Of a DNA stretch of 20,626 nucleotides, positions 13,538 to 20,626 are shown one piece after another; within the stretch, counting starts at the first letter, position 1; every line of letters starts with the position of its first letter. The notes beneath the pieces are model-generated. The model was not told the origin of the DNA, did not search any database, and was given only the letters and a program-made list of their open reading frames with translations. The translations under genes were made by a program, and so were the position numbers. This stretch comes from an uncultured Oscillospiraceae bacterium (lineage in GTDB: Bacteria; Bacillota; Clostridia; Oscillospirales; Oscillospiraceae), in assembly GCA_910578575.1 (NCBI GenBank), contig CAJTQP010000039.1:1-20626 (forward strand), read 5' to 3'.

Positions 13538-14626
13538 TTGCTTCTGCTGGCGCTACTGTTTCTGACGCCCGTGGGACGGGCCCTGGATGAGGCGGCGTTG
13601 ACCCAGCAGCAGGCCCAGTCCTACGGGATGGACCAGCTGGAGCGGGTGGGGGAGGACTTCACCGGCCAGGCGGAGATCGGCCAGGACCTGGACGTCCAGG
13701 GTATTTTGAAAACCATCGGCCAGCGGGGGCTGAATGCCCTGAAAGAGGTGGGCAAGAGCACCGTGCGAAGCTGTGTGTTGCTGTTGGTGGTCACCCTCCT
13801 GTGCGGCCTGGCGGAGGGCATGGCCACGGGCAGCGGCGGCGACCCCATGAAGCTCACCACCCTGGTGGCAATCCTGTGTATCACCACCATTGCGGTGGGG
13901 GATGTCCACTCCCTGTTGACCATGGGGGAGGAGGCCATCAGCAGCATGGAGGGCCTGGGGGACGTGCTGTTCCCGGCGGTGTCCATGGCCACGGCGGCCA
14001 GCGGCACCCCGGCGGCGGCGGGGGTGAAGTATGGCATCACCATCCTCTTCTCCGACTTCCTCATCCGGCTGATCCGGCGGCTGCTGATCCCCCTGTGCTA
14101 TGCCTACGTGGCGGCGGGGGTGGCTTGGGCGGCCCTGGGCAACGAGGGCTTGAAGCGGGTGGGGGGCCTGTTGAAGTGGCTCATCACCGTGATCCTCTCG
14201 GCAGTGCTGCTGGTGTTCATCGCCTATCTGAACCTCTCCGGGGTGATCTCCGGGGGGGCAGACGCGGCCACGGTGAAGGCGGCCAAGTTTACCATCTCCA
14301 ACATGGTCCCTGTGGTGGGCGGGGTGATCTCCGACACGGCGGAGACCCTGCTGGCCGGGGCCTCCATCCTGCGCAACGCGGCGGGGGTGTTTGGGATGCT
14401 GGCGGTGTTGGGGATCTGCATGGCCCCCTTCCTGAACCTGGGGCTGCACTACTTACTTTATAAGTGTACCGCCGCCCTGGCGGCCACCGCCTCCGGGGAT
14501 GGACGGGTGACGGGGCTCATCGACCAGCTCAGCACAGCCTTTGGCCTGATCTTAGCCATGACGGGGTCCTGTGCGGTGCTGCTCATTGTGGCGATGATCT
14601 CCGCTGTGTCCACGGTGGCGGGATAG
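13538..14626 (+). CDS. spoIIIAE: Stage III sporulation protein AE
   Basis: The polytopic membrane protein has a signal-like start (LLLLALLFLTPVGRA), a soluble N-terminal part with QQQAQSYGMDQLERVG, and about six to eight hydrophobic segments from residue 90 on. PAVSMATAASGTPAAAGVKYG and a FTISNMVPVVGGVISDTAETLLAG stretch are typical of SpoIIIAE, the largest membrane subunit of the channel. No ATG or GTG lies near the expected start, and the frame upstream overlaps spoIIIAD with no suitable codon. I use the TTG at 13538, about 12 bases after a TAGGA site. CTG at 13532 is the alternative, and the GTG at 13571 would remove the signal segment. With this start it has 362 residues, slightly short for the family. 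Confidence 0.88.
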   Translation: MLLLALLFLTPVGRALDEAALTQQQAQSYGMDQLERVGEDFTGQAEIGQDLDVQGILKTIGQRGLNALKEVGKSTVRSCVLLLVVTLLCGLAEGMATGSGGDPMKLTTLVAILCITTIAVGDVHSLLTMGEEAISSMEGLGDVLFPAVSMATAASGTPAAAGVKYGITILFSDFLIRLIRRLLIPLCYAYVAAGVAWAALGNEGLKRVGGLLKWLITVILSAVLLVFIAYLNLSGVISGGADAATVKAAKFTISNMVPVVGGVISDTAETLLAGASILRNAAGVFGMLAVLGICMAPFLNLGLHYLLYKCTAALAATASGDGRVTGLIDQLSTAFGLILAMTGSCAVLLIVAMISAVSTVAG

Positions 14627-14638
14627 GAGGGATCACCA

Positions 14639-15127
14639 TTGACCATCATACGGACCTGGCTGCTCAGCGTCACCGTTTCCGCCATGGTCATTGCCGTGGC
14701 GGAGGCGCTGATGCCGGAGGGCAGCGTGAAAAAGGTGGGGCGGCTCACCGGGGGCCTGATCCTCATCCTGGGTCTGGTCCAGCCCCTGGTGCGGCTGGAC
14801 TATGACGACCTCTACGACCTGGTCAGCAGTCTGCCGGCGGGGAGCATCCGCCAGGAGGAACTGGTGGAGGAAAGCGCCCAGGCCCTAAAAACCGGCATAG
14901 AACAGGAGCTTGCCTCATATATTGTGGACAAAGCGGCCCAGTTGGGGGCCACCTGCGGGGCCGCTGTGAAGTGCCGCCTGGGGGAGGACGGCATCCCGGT
15001 GCCAGAACGGGTGACGGTGTCCGGCGCCCTCACGGGGGCGCAGAAGGAGGCGCTGTCGGCCTATCTGGAAGAGGAGCTGGGCCTGCCACGGGAAGCGCAG
15101 CTTTACAGCAATGAGGGATCGCCATGA
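14639..15127 (+). CDS. spoIIIAF: Stage III sporulation protein AF
   Basis: The 162-residue protein has two N-terminal membrane segments (about residues 4-24 and 34-52) separated by the short PEGSVKKVGRLTGG loop, which is the strongest SpoIIIAF signature, then a soluble domain of the ring-building type ending in GLPREAQLYS. The start is a TTG at 14639, well supported by AGGAGG eight bases upstream. It overlaps spoIIIAG by four bases (ATGA at 15124). Confidence 0.93.
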   Translation: MTIIRTWLLSVTVSAMVIAVAEALMPEGSVKKVGRLTGGLILILGLVQPLVRLDYDDLYDLVSSLPAGSIRQEELVEESAQALKTGIEQELASYIVDKAAQLGATCGAAVKCRLGEDGIPVPERVTVSGALTGAQKEALSAYLEEELGLPREAQLYSNEGSP

Positions 15128-15630
15128 ACGGGAGAGAACGTCTGAGCCAATGGGCCAAAGTCAAAGCATCCATGGGAAGGTACCGGCTGGTATGGCTGGT
15201 GATCCTGGCGGGGGTGTTCCTCCTGCTCCTTCCCACCGGAGGAGAGGAGGGAGAGCGGCAGGACATCCAAGCGGAGAGCTGGGCCTTCGACCTGGCGGCC
15301 ACAGAGGCGCGCCTGTCCCAGGTCCTGTCCCGCATCGACGGCGCGGGGGAGGTGAGCGTGATGCTCACCGTCCAAAACGGCCCCCAGAAGCGCCTGGCCG
15401 AGGACAGGGACACGGGGGAGGACAGCAGCCGCACCGAGACTGTGGTGCTCTCCAAGGGGAGCAGCCAACAGGAGACGGTGACGGTCCAGGAGATGTTCCC
15501 CCAATTCCAGGGCGCAGTCCTGGTCTGCCCTGGAGGGGACGACCCGGAGGTCCGCCTGAAGCTCACCGAAGCCACGGCGGCGCTCACCGGTCTGGGGAGC
15601 GATAAAATCTCGATCAGTAAAGGAAAGTGA
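15124..15630 (+). CDS. spoIIIAG: Stage III sporulation protein AG
   Basis: SpoIIIAG forms a large ring between mother cell and forespore membranes in Bacillus. This 168-residue protein has a single membrane segment (about residues 22-37, LVWLVILAGVFLLLLP) and a soluble domain with the typical LSQVLSRIDGAGEVSVMLTV, a Ser/Thr-rich excursion with TETVVLSKG, and the GAVLVCPGGDDPEVRLKLTEA ending. The start overlaps the spoIIIAF stop. spoIIIAH follows after ten bases. Confidence 0.95.
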   Translation: MNGRERLSQWAKVKASMGRYRLVWLVILAGVFLLLLPTGGEEGERQDIQAESWAFDLAATEARLSQVLSRIDGAGEVSVMLTVQNGPQKRLAEDRDTGEDSSRTETVVLSKGSSQQETVTVQEMFPQFQGAVLVCPGGDDPEVRLKLTEATAALTGLGSDKISISKGK

Positions 15631-15640
15631 GGAAATTTCT

Positions 15641-16222
15641 ATGAAACTCTGGAAACGCAATGCCATCGCGGCGGCCATCGTCCTATTCGTCTGCGGCGCC
15701 GTCTATCTCAACTGGAGCTACGCCCAGGACACCCAGGCGGGGAAGAACCTGGGAGAGGCCACCTTGGTGGGCAGTGATTCCCTCCTGAATAATCAGGACG
15801 GCCAGGGGGCCAAGGACAACGCCGGCGGGGAGGACGCCACCGCCACCCAGGACGGCTCCACCTCCTCCGGTACTTACTTCTCCACCGCCCGCCTCAACCG
15901 CCAGCAGGCCAGGGACAACGCCCTCTCCCTGCTCCAGGAGGCGGCAGGGGATGAGAAGGCGGACCAGTCCTCCATCGACGAGGCCAACGCCGCCATTCAG
16001 ACCATGGCGGGCTATACCGTCACCGAGGCCCAGATCGAGAACCTCATCACCGCCAAGGGCTATGCCGACTGCGTGGCCTTCCTGGGGGAGGACAGCATCA
16101 GCGTGGTGGTCTCCGCCTTGGCCAACGGCATGACCGACACCGATGCCGCCCGCATCGGGGAGATCGTCATGGAGCAGACCGGCCTGAAGGCCGACCAGAT
16201 CAAGATCATCGAGGCGGAGTAA
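15641..16222 (+). CDS. spoIIIAH: Stage III sporulation protein AH-like
   Basis: SpoIIIAH binds SpoIIQ across the intermembrane space and joins the channel ring. This 193-residue protein has an N-terminal membrane anchor (about residues 8-26), an acidic Gly/Gln/Thr-rich linker (about 30-80), and a C-terminal YscJ/FliF-like domain beginning at YFSTARLNRQQARDNALSLL and including TEAQIENLITAKGYADCVAF, ISVVVSALA and IGEIVMEQTGL. Linker composition is variable in the family. It is the last gene of the operon and is followed by a strong hairpin. Confidence 0.94.
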   Translation: MKLWKRNAIAAAIVLFVCGAVYLNWSYAQDTQAGKNLGEATLVGSDSLLNNQDGQGAKDNAGGEDATATQDGSTSSGTYFSTARLNRQQARDNALSLLQEAAGDEKADQSSIDEANAAIQTMAGYTVTEAQIENLITAKGYADCVAFLGEDSISVVVSALANGMTDTDAARIGEIVMEQTGLKADQIKIIEAE

Positions 16223-16241
16223 CGCCTACCGGTGGAATAAA

Positions 16242-16307
16242 AGCGCAGCCCTTCTCTACAGAAGATATCCGTAGGGAAGGGCTGCGCTGTTCCGCTTCCC
16301 TTTTTCG
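16242..16307 (+). terminator. Long hairpin ending the spoIIIA operon
   Basis: An 18-bp stem with a single T·G wobble (16242-16259 with 16271-16288) includes AGCGCAGCCCTTC and its complement around an 11-base loop. The plus-strand T-tract is displaced: TTTTT lies at 16301-16305, about 12 bases after the stem. On the minus strand the stem runs directly into TTTTATT. It probably ends the operon, but the spacing is imperfect. Confidence 0.75.
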
Positions 16308-16324
16308 CCGCCATGGGGTATAAT
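16296..16324 (+). promoter_or_regulatory. Possible promoter of the histidine kinase-cca operon
   Basis: A perfect TATAAT -10 box (16319-16324) lies 27 bases upstream of the kinase ATG. The -35 at 17 bases spacing is weak (TTCCCT, 16296-16301) and falls in the tail of the spoIIIA terminator region. Confidence 0.5.
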
Positions 16325-16351
16325 CAAAGAAAACACCAGGGAGGCGAGAGC

Positions 16352-17236
16352 ATGGGAAACAAAGGGAAAGGGATGTGGCTCCTGGGGAGCGGCATCCTTC
16401 TAGGGGGTGGCTTCCTTCTGGGGCGCGCATGGGCCAGGGAGCAGAGCCCTGCCCCCGACGGCCGCCCCTCCACAGCGGAGCGGCTGGGGGAGCTGCGCAT
16501 CCAGCGGGAGAAGGAGCGGCTGCGCCGGGCCTATGAGCATCAGGACCGGGTGCGCCGGGACTTTACCGCCAACGTGTCCCATGAGCTGAAAACGCCCCTG
16601 ACCTCCATCTCCGGCTATGCGGAGATCATCCGGGAGGGTTTAGTCAAGAGCGAGGATGTGGGCCCCTTTGCGGGAAAGATCTATGAGGAGGCCCAACGGC
16701 TCATCACCCTGGTGGAGGACATCCTGAACCTCTCCCGCCTGGATGAGGGGGCCCCGCCCAGGGAGGAGATGGTGCGGGTGGATCTGTACCACCTGTGCGA
16801 GGAGGCCATCGCCGCCCTGTCCGAGCCGGCCCGGCAGCGGGGCATCCGCATGACCCTCTCCGGCCAGAGCCAGTTTGTGGAGGGCTCGGAGAAGATCTTG
16901 CGGGAGATCGTCTACAATCTCTGCGACAACGCGGTGAAGTACAACAAGGAACAGGGCAGGGTGGATGTCACCGTGACCCAGGAGGGAAAGCGGGTGGCCC
17001 TCTATGTGGAGGACACCGGCATCGGCATTGCCCCAGAGGAGACCGAGCGGGTGTTCGAGCGCTTTTACCGGGTAGATAAGAGCCACTCCAAGGAGATCGG
17101 CGGCACAGGGTTAGGCCTGTCCATCGTCAAGCACGCCGCTGCCTGCCATGACGCCAAGGTCCTCCTGGACAGCCAGCTGGGCAAGGGGACCTGCGTGGGG
17201 GTCTACTTCCACCCGGCCGGGGAGGTGCGGTCATGA
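16352..17236 (+). CDS. Membrane sensor histidine kinase (short sensor)
   Basis: The 294-residue kinase has a single N-terminal membrane segment (about residues 8-25), a short charged linker, and a HisKA domain with the phospho-accepting His77 in VSHELKTPLTSISGYAEII. The HATPase_c domain shows the N box near Asn189/Asn193 (NLCDNAVKYN), G1 at VEDTGIGI, the F box VFERFYRVD and G2 at GGTGLGLSIVK. It resembles PhoR-type kinases but has no periplasmic, PAS or HAMP domain, so the signal may come through the membrane or a partner. No response regulator lies beside it. The start is the ATG at 16352, preceded by GGGAGGCGA. It overlaps cca by four bases. Confidence 0.92.
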   Translation: MGNKGKGMWLLGSGILLGGGFLLGRAWAREQSPAPDGRPSTAERLGELRIQREKERLRRAYEHQDRVRRDFTANVSHELKTPLTSISGYAEIIREGLVKSEDVGPFAGKIYEEAQRLITLVEDILNLSRLDEGAPPREEMVRVDLYHLCEEAIAALSEPARQRGIRMTLSGQSQFVEGSEKILREIVYNLCDNAVKYNKEQGRVDVTVTQEGKRVALYVEDTGIGIAPEETERVFERFYRVDKSHSKEIGGTGLGLSIVKHAAACHDAKVLLDSQLGKGTCVGVYFHPAGEVRS

Positions 17237-18582
17237 GGCTGCCCTTGGCCCCCCAGGCGGAAGCGGCCCTGGAGCGCCTCCAAGGGGCGGGCTATGAGGC
17301 ATGGATCGTGGGGGGCTGCGTCCGGGACCTGCTCCTGGGCCGCACGCCAGAGGACTTTGACCTGTGTACTGCCGCCCGGCCAGAGGAGATCGAGGCCGTG
17401 TTTGCGGGCTATCGTATCATAGAAACGGGCCTCCGGCACGGCACTGCGACGGTGTTGCTGGAGGGGATGCCCTTGGAAATCACCACCTACCGGGTGGAAA
17501 GTGGCTCCTCCGATGCCCGGCACCCGGACCAGCTCCGCTTCACCCAAAACCTGCGGGAGGACACGGCCCGGCGGGATTTCACCGTCAACGCCATGGCCTA
17601 CGCCCCTGGGCGGGGCTTGCAGGACTTTTATGGCGGGCAGGAAGACCTGAAAAAGGGGATACTGCGCTGCGTGGGGGAGCCGGACCGGCGCTTCCAAGAG
17701 GACGCCCTGCGCATCCTCCGGGCCCTGCGCTTTTCCGCCACCCTGGGCTTTGCCATCGAGGGGGAGACCGTAGCGGCGGCCCGGCGGCAAAAGGGGCTGC
17801 TGACAGGCCTGTCCGCTGAGAGAGTGGCAGGGGAGTTGGGAAAACTGTTGGTGGGCCAGGGGGCCAAAGAGGTCCTGCTGGACTACCCGGATTTGTTGGG
17901 GGTGGTGCTGCCGGAGCTGCTGCCAATGATTGGCTTTGACCAGCGCAACGTCCACCACTGTTATGACTTGCTCACCCACACTGCGGTGGCGGTGGACCAG
18001 GTCCCGCCCCGGCTTCCCCTGCGCCTGGCGGCACTGTTCCACGACTGCGGGAAACCCGCCTGCTTCTCCCTGGGAGAGGACGGCCAAGGGCATTTCTACG
18101 GCCACGCCAGGGAGAGTGCGGCCCTGGCAGACGCCGCTCTGCTGCGTCTGCGCTTTCCCAACAAGCTGCGGGAGCAGGTGGTGAAGCTGATCCGCTACCA
18201 CGACAGCCAGGTGGAGGAGCGGTTTTTGCGCCGCTGGCTGAACCGGCTGGGGGAGGAGGACTTTTTTGCCCTCCTGGACCTCCAGCGTGGGGACAGCTTG
18301 GCCCTGGCTCCGGCCTATCGGGACAGGGTGGCAGCACTGGACCACTTGGAATCCCAAGCCCGCCAGATACTCCGGGAGGCCCCCTGCCTGTCCTTAAAGG
18401 ACCTGGCGGTGAATGGCCGGGACCTGATGGCGCTGGGGCTGGAGGGAAGGGCCATTGGCGCAGCGCTGAACCGGCTTTTGGAGGCGGTGTTGGAGGGCAG
18501 GGTGACCAATGAGAAGGCGTCCCTTGTGCAATTTTTGACAGATTTCCAGGCAGAGAATCCGGCCAAAAAAGAGAAAAAATGA
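17233..18582 (+). CDS. cca: CCA tRNA nucleotidyltransferase with HD domain
   Basis: This enzyme adds or repairs the 3' CCA end of tRNAs. The 449-residue protein has the class II nucleotidyltransferase head: IVGGCVRDLLLG at about residues 25-36, the metal-binding Asp41 and Asp43 in EDFDL, RRDFTVNAM at 113-121, DALRILRALRFSATLGF, and the ERVAGEL motif near 196-202. An HD-type phosphohydrolase segment follows, with His270-Asp271 in LFHDCGKP. Presence of an HD domain is normal for many bacterial CCA enzymes. A poly-A polymerase is the main alternative, but length and motifs favour Cca. The ATG overlaps the kinase stop (ATGA), so translation is coupled. Confidence 0.93.
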   Translation: MRLPLAPQAEAALERLQGAGYEAWIVGGCVRDLLLGRTPEDFDLCTAARPEEIEAVFAGYRIIETGLRHGTATVLLEGMPLEITTYRVESGSSDARHPDQLRFTQNLREDTARRDFTVNAMAYAPGRGLQDFYGGQEDLKKGILRCVGEPDRRFQEDALRILRALRFSATLGFAIEGETVAAARRQKGLLTGLSAERVAGELGKLLVGQGAKEVLLDYPDLLGVVLPELLPMIGFDQRNVHHCYDLLTHTAVAVDQVPPRLPLRLAALFHDCGKPACFSLGEDGQGHFYGHARESAALADAALLRLRFPNKLREQVVKLIRYHDSQVEERFLRRWLNRLGEEDFFALLDLQRGDSLALAPAYRDRVAALDHLESQARQILREAPCLSLKDLAVNGRDLMALGLEGRAIGAALNRLLEAVLEGRVTNEKASLVQFLTDFQAENPAKKEKK

Positions 18583-18987
18583 AGGAAAAGGGGGCAAAAA
18601 CTGGAGAAAAAAGCGTTCGTCTGATAATTTTGCTAAAAAATCAAATTTTCCCTTTATTTTTTCTATACAGTGTGATATACTGTAGCCACTCAAAACGGTC
18701 GCTTTGTTTACAAAACAACCAAAAGCGGATCGGGAGTGTTGGCTCAAACATGGTTTGGAAGGGAGAGATGCAGTGACCCCCAAGGGTAGAGAAAAACGTA
18801 CATTGCGCCGCTGGGCGCAACCCGGTTTTCAGCGCGCCGTCTGTGAAGGAAGACACGGAAGGGCACGTTGGGAATGTAAAGATGATTCCAGCTGGTTGGA
18901 AAGTGAGCCGTCCGCCGGTTTGGAAGCCGCGTGTTATGCTTGTGGTCTCTGACGAGCATATAGCTTTAAGAAACGAGGTATTTTTTT
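18583..18987 (+). promoter_or_regulatory. Long structured leader region of the permease gene
   Basis: The 405 bases between cca and the permease contain no supported gene. A likely -10 (TATACT, 18676-18681) would start a transcript near 18688, leaving a leader of about 300 nt. The leader holds several clear hairpins: TTGCGCC-GCTG-GGCGCAA (18803-18820), TTCCA/TGGAA (18886-18901) and TATGCTTGT/ACGAGCATA (18935-18960), the last one just before the ribosome-binding region. GGTTTGGAAG occurs twice (18752, 18917). I could not match it to a T-box, lysine, glycine or SAM riboswitch. A weak GAGG and a run of seven T lie directly before the ATG. Confidence 0.55.
18666..18684. promoter_or_regulatory. 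Dyad overlapping the permease -10 box
   Basis: TACAGT-N7-ACTGTA is a perfect six-base inverted repeat centred at 18675. Its right arm covers part of the TATACT -10 box (18676-18681). This position is typical of a repressor operator. The -35 region upstream (TTTATT at 18653-18658, spacing 17) is weak. Confidence 0.5.
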
Positions 18988-20469
18988 ATGAGTAATCAGG
19001 GAGAGAAAAAAGGCGTAAGCGCTATTGACTTTTTCTGCATTGGCTTTGGCGCTATCGTCGGTGTCGGCTGGGCCGTGGCAATCAACGGCTGGATGACCAA
19101 CTGCGGCGGCCCTGTGCCCGCCGGTATCGGTTACCTGCTGTGCCTGATCATCATGGTCCCCGTGGCACTGTGCTACTGCGAACTTGTTCCTATGATGCCT
19201 GTTGCCGGTGGCGGTATGGCATTCGCCTTTAAGGCGTTTAATGAGAAAGTCGCCCTTATTTCTGGCTGGGCTGCATTCGGCGCCTTTGTGGCGATTATTC
19301 CTTGGGAAGCCATCCAGATCACTGACGTGCTGGGCTATCTGTTCCCGCAGCTGATTGCTGGGGATCCCCTTTATGTCGTGCGGGGCTCTGGCATTTACCT
19401 GACCCATATCATCATTGGCGTGATTTGCTCTCTGGCAATTTTCGCCATCAACATGCGTGGCTTGGCTTCTGCCGCCCTGCTGCAGAAGGTGCTGTGTATC
19501 TTCTTGATCGGCTGCGCCATCGTGGGCGCGATTGCTGCTCTGATCGGCGGCAATCCCGACAACCTGAAGCCCATCTATGATGTGAGCAATCCTGCCATTT
19601 ATGGTCCCGAAGCTGAGGGCCTGAAGGAAGTGAGCCACAGCTCTTTCTTTGGCGGCTGCTTTGCTATCGTGTCTCAGGCTGCCTTCTTCCTGGCTGGTTT
19701 TGAAACCATTCCCCAGGGTGTTGAGGAAGCCGGCGGCGACCTGAAGGGCGTCGGTAAGACCGTCGTTCTGTCCGTGTCCATGGCTTGTATCTTCTATGCC
19801 GTTCTGCTGTTCTGCTTCGGTTACGGCTGGAAGTGGCAAGAGTTTGCTGGCATGGCTCGTCCTGCTGCCTCTACCATGTTCACCTTCCTGTATCCGGGAA
19901 CCGCAGGTACTGTCCTGTTCTGGGTGCTGACCATCGGTGCTATCGCCGGTCTGTTCACTACATGGAACGGCTTCTTCACCGCTTCCGCCAACCTGCTCAT
20001 GGCTATGGCCCGTGGCCGTCTGATCCCCAAGATCTTTGCCAAGCAGAATGCCAACGGTGTTGCTGTGAATGGTCAGATCGTCTGCCTGGTGCTGTCCCTG
20101 TGCGGCCCCTTCCTGGGTGCCAACCTCATCGACTCCATCACCTGCTTCTCCGCTGCGGCATTCATGCTGTCTTGGACCCTCACTGCATGGTCCCTGGTCA
20201 TGCTGCGGAAGAACCATCCCGAAATGGAGCGTCCCTACAAGATCCCCGGCGGCATGGCCATGGGTCTGTTCGCAGCCATCCTGATGACTGTCGTTCTGAT
20301 TTGCGCCTTCATCCCCGCCAGCCCCTTCTTTGTCGGCAAGCTGTCCGTGCAGATGTTCGTCATCTGGATCATCATCGGCATCGTGTTCTTCCTGGTCTCC
20401 GGTGGCCAGCGCAAGGGCCTGTCCGAGACTGAGCTGGAAGAGGGCGTGTTTGGCGAGCACAAGGCTTGA
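18988..20469 (+). CDS. APC-superfamily amino-acid permease
   Basis: The 493-residue integral membrane protein has about 12 hydrophobic segments. The N-terminal SAIDFFCIGFGAIVGVGWAVAINGW contains the helix-I Gly-rich break typical of APC transporters, and helix VI includes FLAGFETIPQGVEEAGG, a common substrate-site signature. It likely imports or exchanges an amino acid or amine; the substrate is not readable from sequence. Codon use is C-ending and GGC/GGT-rich like the CoA-transferase and unlike the GGG-rich neighbours, suggesting high expression. The ATG at 18988 follows a weak GAGG and seven T. A small membrane protein gene follows after 56 bases with no visible terminator, so the two may be cotranscribed. 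Confidence 0.92.
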   Translation: MSNQGEKKGVSAIDFFCIGFGAIVGVGWAVAINGWMTNCGGPVPAGIGYLLCLIIMVPVALCYCELVPMMPVAGGGMAFAFKAFNEKVALISGWAAFGAFVAIIPWEAIQITDVLGYLFPQLIAGDPLYVVRGSGIYLTHIIIGVICSLAIFAINMRGLASAALLQKVLCIFLIGCAIVGAIAALIGGNPDNLKPIYDVSNPAIYGPEAEGLKEVSHSSFFGGCFAIVSQAAFFLAGFETIPQGVEEAGGDLKGVGKTVVLSVSMACIFYAVLLFCFGYGWKWQEFAGMARPAASTMFTFLYPGTAGTVLFWVLTIGAIAGLFTTWNGFFTASANLLMAMARGRLIPKIFAKQNANGVAVNGQIVCLVLSLCGPFLGANLIDSITCFSAAAFMLSWTLTAWSLVMLRKNHPEMERPYKIPGGMAMGLFAAILMTVVLICAFIPASPFFVGKLSVQMFVIWIIIGIVFFLVSGGQRKGLSETELEEGVFGEHKA

Positions 20470-20525
20470 TTGTAGGGCTCGATCGAACCACTATCATTCA
20501 TTCTCACGCATAAAAGGAGTTTACC

Positions 20526-20626
20526 ATGCAAGAAGAAAGCGATATCCTGTTGGAAGTTGCATCCTCGGATGTTATCATGGTTGAGTTGTTGATTTACTGC
20601 GCTGCCAGTATTGTCATCCTCATGCT
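20526..20626 (+). CDS. Start of a small membrane protein (truncated by window edge)
   Basis: An ATG at 20526 follows AAAGGAG with good spacing and opens a frame through the end of the window (33 codons seen). The visible part starts with an acidic MQEESDILLEVASSD and continues into a hydrophobic, membrane-like stretch ending IYCAASIVILM. It lies 56 bases after the permease stop with no terminator between, so it is probably in the same operon and may be a permease-associated protein. The family is not recognisable from this fragment. Confidence 0.65.
   Translation, partial: MQEESDILLEVASSDVIMVELLIYCAASIVILM

Noticed and set aside
17203..18357. Long open frame antisense to cca
   Set aside because: It mirrors the GC-rich codons of cca; the plus-strand frame has all CCA-enzyme motifs.
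18704..18952. 82-codon open frame inside the permease leader
   Set aside because: No convincing ribosome-binding site and a composition unlike a protein; the RNA structure is the better explanation.
18688..18987. T-box, lysine, glycine or SAM riboswitch in the permease leader
   Set aside because: A TGGAAGCCGCG segment looks a little like the T-box TGGNACCGCG but has an extra base, and no specifier loop, AGTA motif or terminator hairpin was found. Core motifs of the other classes are absent.
18934..20460. 508-codon open frame antisense to the permease
   Set aside because: The product is a soluble, His/Gln/Asp-rich chain with no family features, while the plus-strand frame is a clear APC transporter.

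Overview
The window looks like one contig from a high-GC, endospore-forming Clostridia member, probably of the Oscillospiraceae type (Flavonifractor, Intestinimonas or Lawsonibacter relatives). That placement is inferred from a complete spoIIIA operon, a FabK-type fatty-acid synthesis operon, a gut-clostridial style CoA-transferase and GC-rich codons. No rRNA, tRNA, IS element, prophage or CRISPR array was seen. The first 31 bases are not genomic: they match the Illumina TruSeq read-2 adapter, so the left edge is a true contig end with leftover adapter.

Layout. (1) 32-3307, minus strand: acpP-fabK-fabD-fabG-fabF, a tightly overlapping type II fatty-acid synthesis operon whose fabF is cut by the contig end. 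(2) 3528-5834: an FAD oxidoreductase with a C-terminal Rieske domain (minus), divergent from a tocopherol-cyclase-like protein (plus). (3) 5905-6849: a secreted SleB-type cell-wall hydrolase (minus). (4) 7128-10003: an FlK-like hotdog thioesterase (minus) divergent from a TetR-family regulator, followed by a CoA-transferase of the acetyl-CoA hydrolase / 4-hydroxybutyrate CoA-transferase family. The CoA-transferase has its own strong promoter, and a dyad lies across that promoter. (5) 10077-11270: a small AT-richer lipoprotein, then a GNAT acetyltransferase and a TIGR04076-like protein on the minus strand. (6) 11452-16222: spoIIIAA-AH in canonical order, encoding the mother-cell side of the SpoIIIA-SpoIIQ channel, with sigma-E-like promoter matches before spoIIIAA and spoIIIAC. 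(7) 16352-18582: a short membrane histidine kinase with no adjacent response regulator, overlapping the CCA tRNA nucleotidyltransferase gene by four bases. (8) 18583-20626: a roughly 300-nt leader with several hairpins, an APC-family amino-acid permease, and the start of a small membrane protein cut by the right edge.

Most genes are ordinary housekeeping or sporulation genes. The least explained parts are the long leader before the permease, the dyads over the CoA-transferase and permease promoters, the tocopherol-cyclase-like/Rieske oxidoreductase pair, and the sharp codon-usage difference that sets the CoA-transferase and permease apart from everything around them. I did not find clear evidence for a wholly new multi-gene system.
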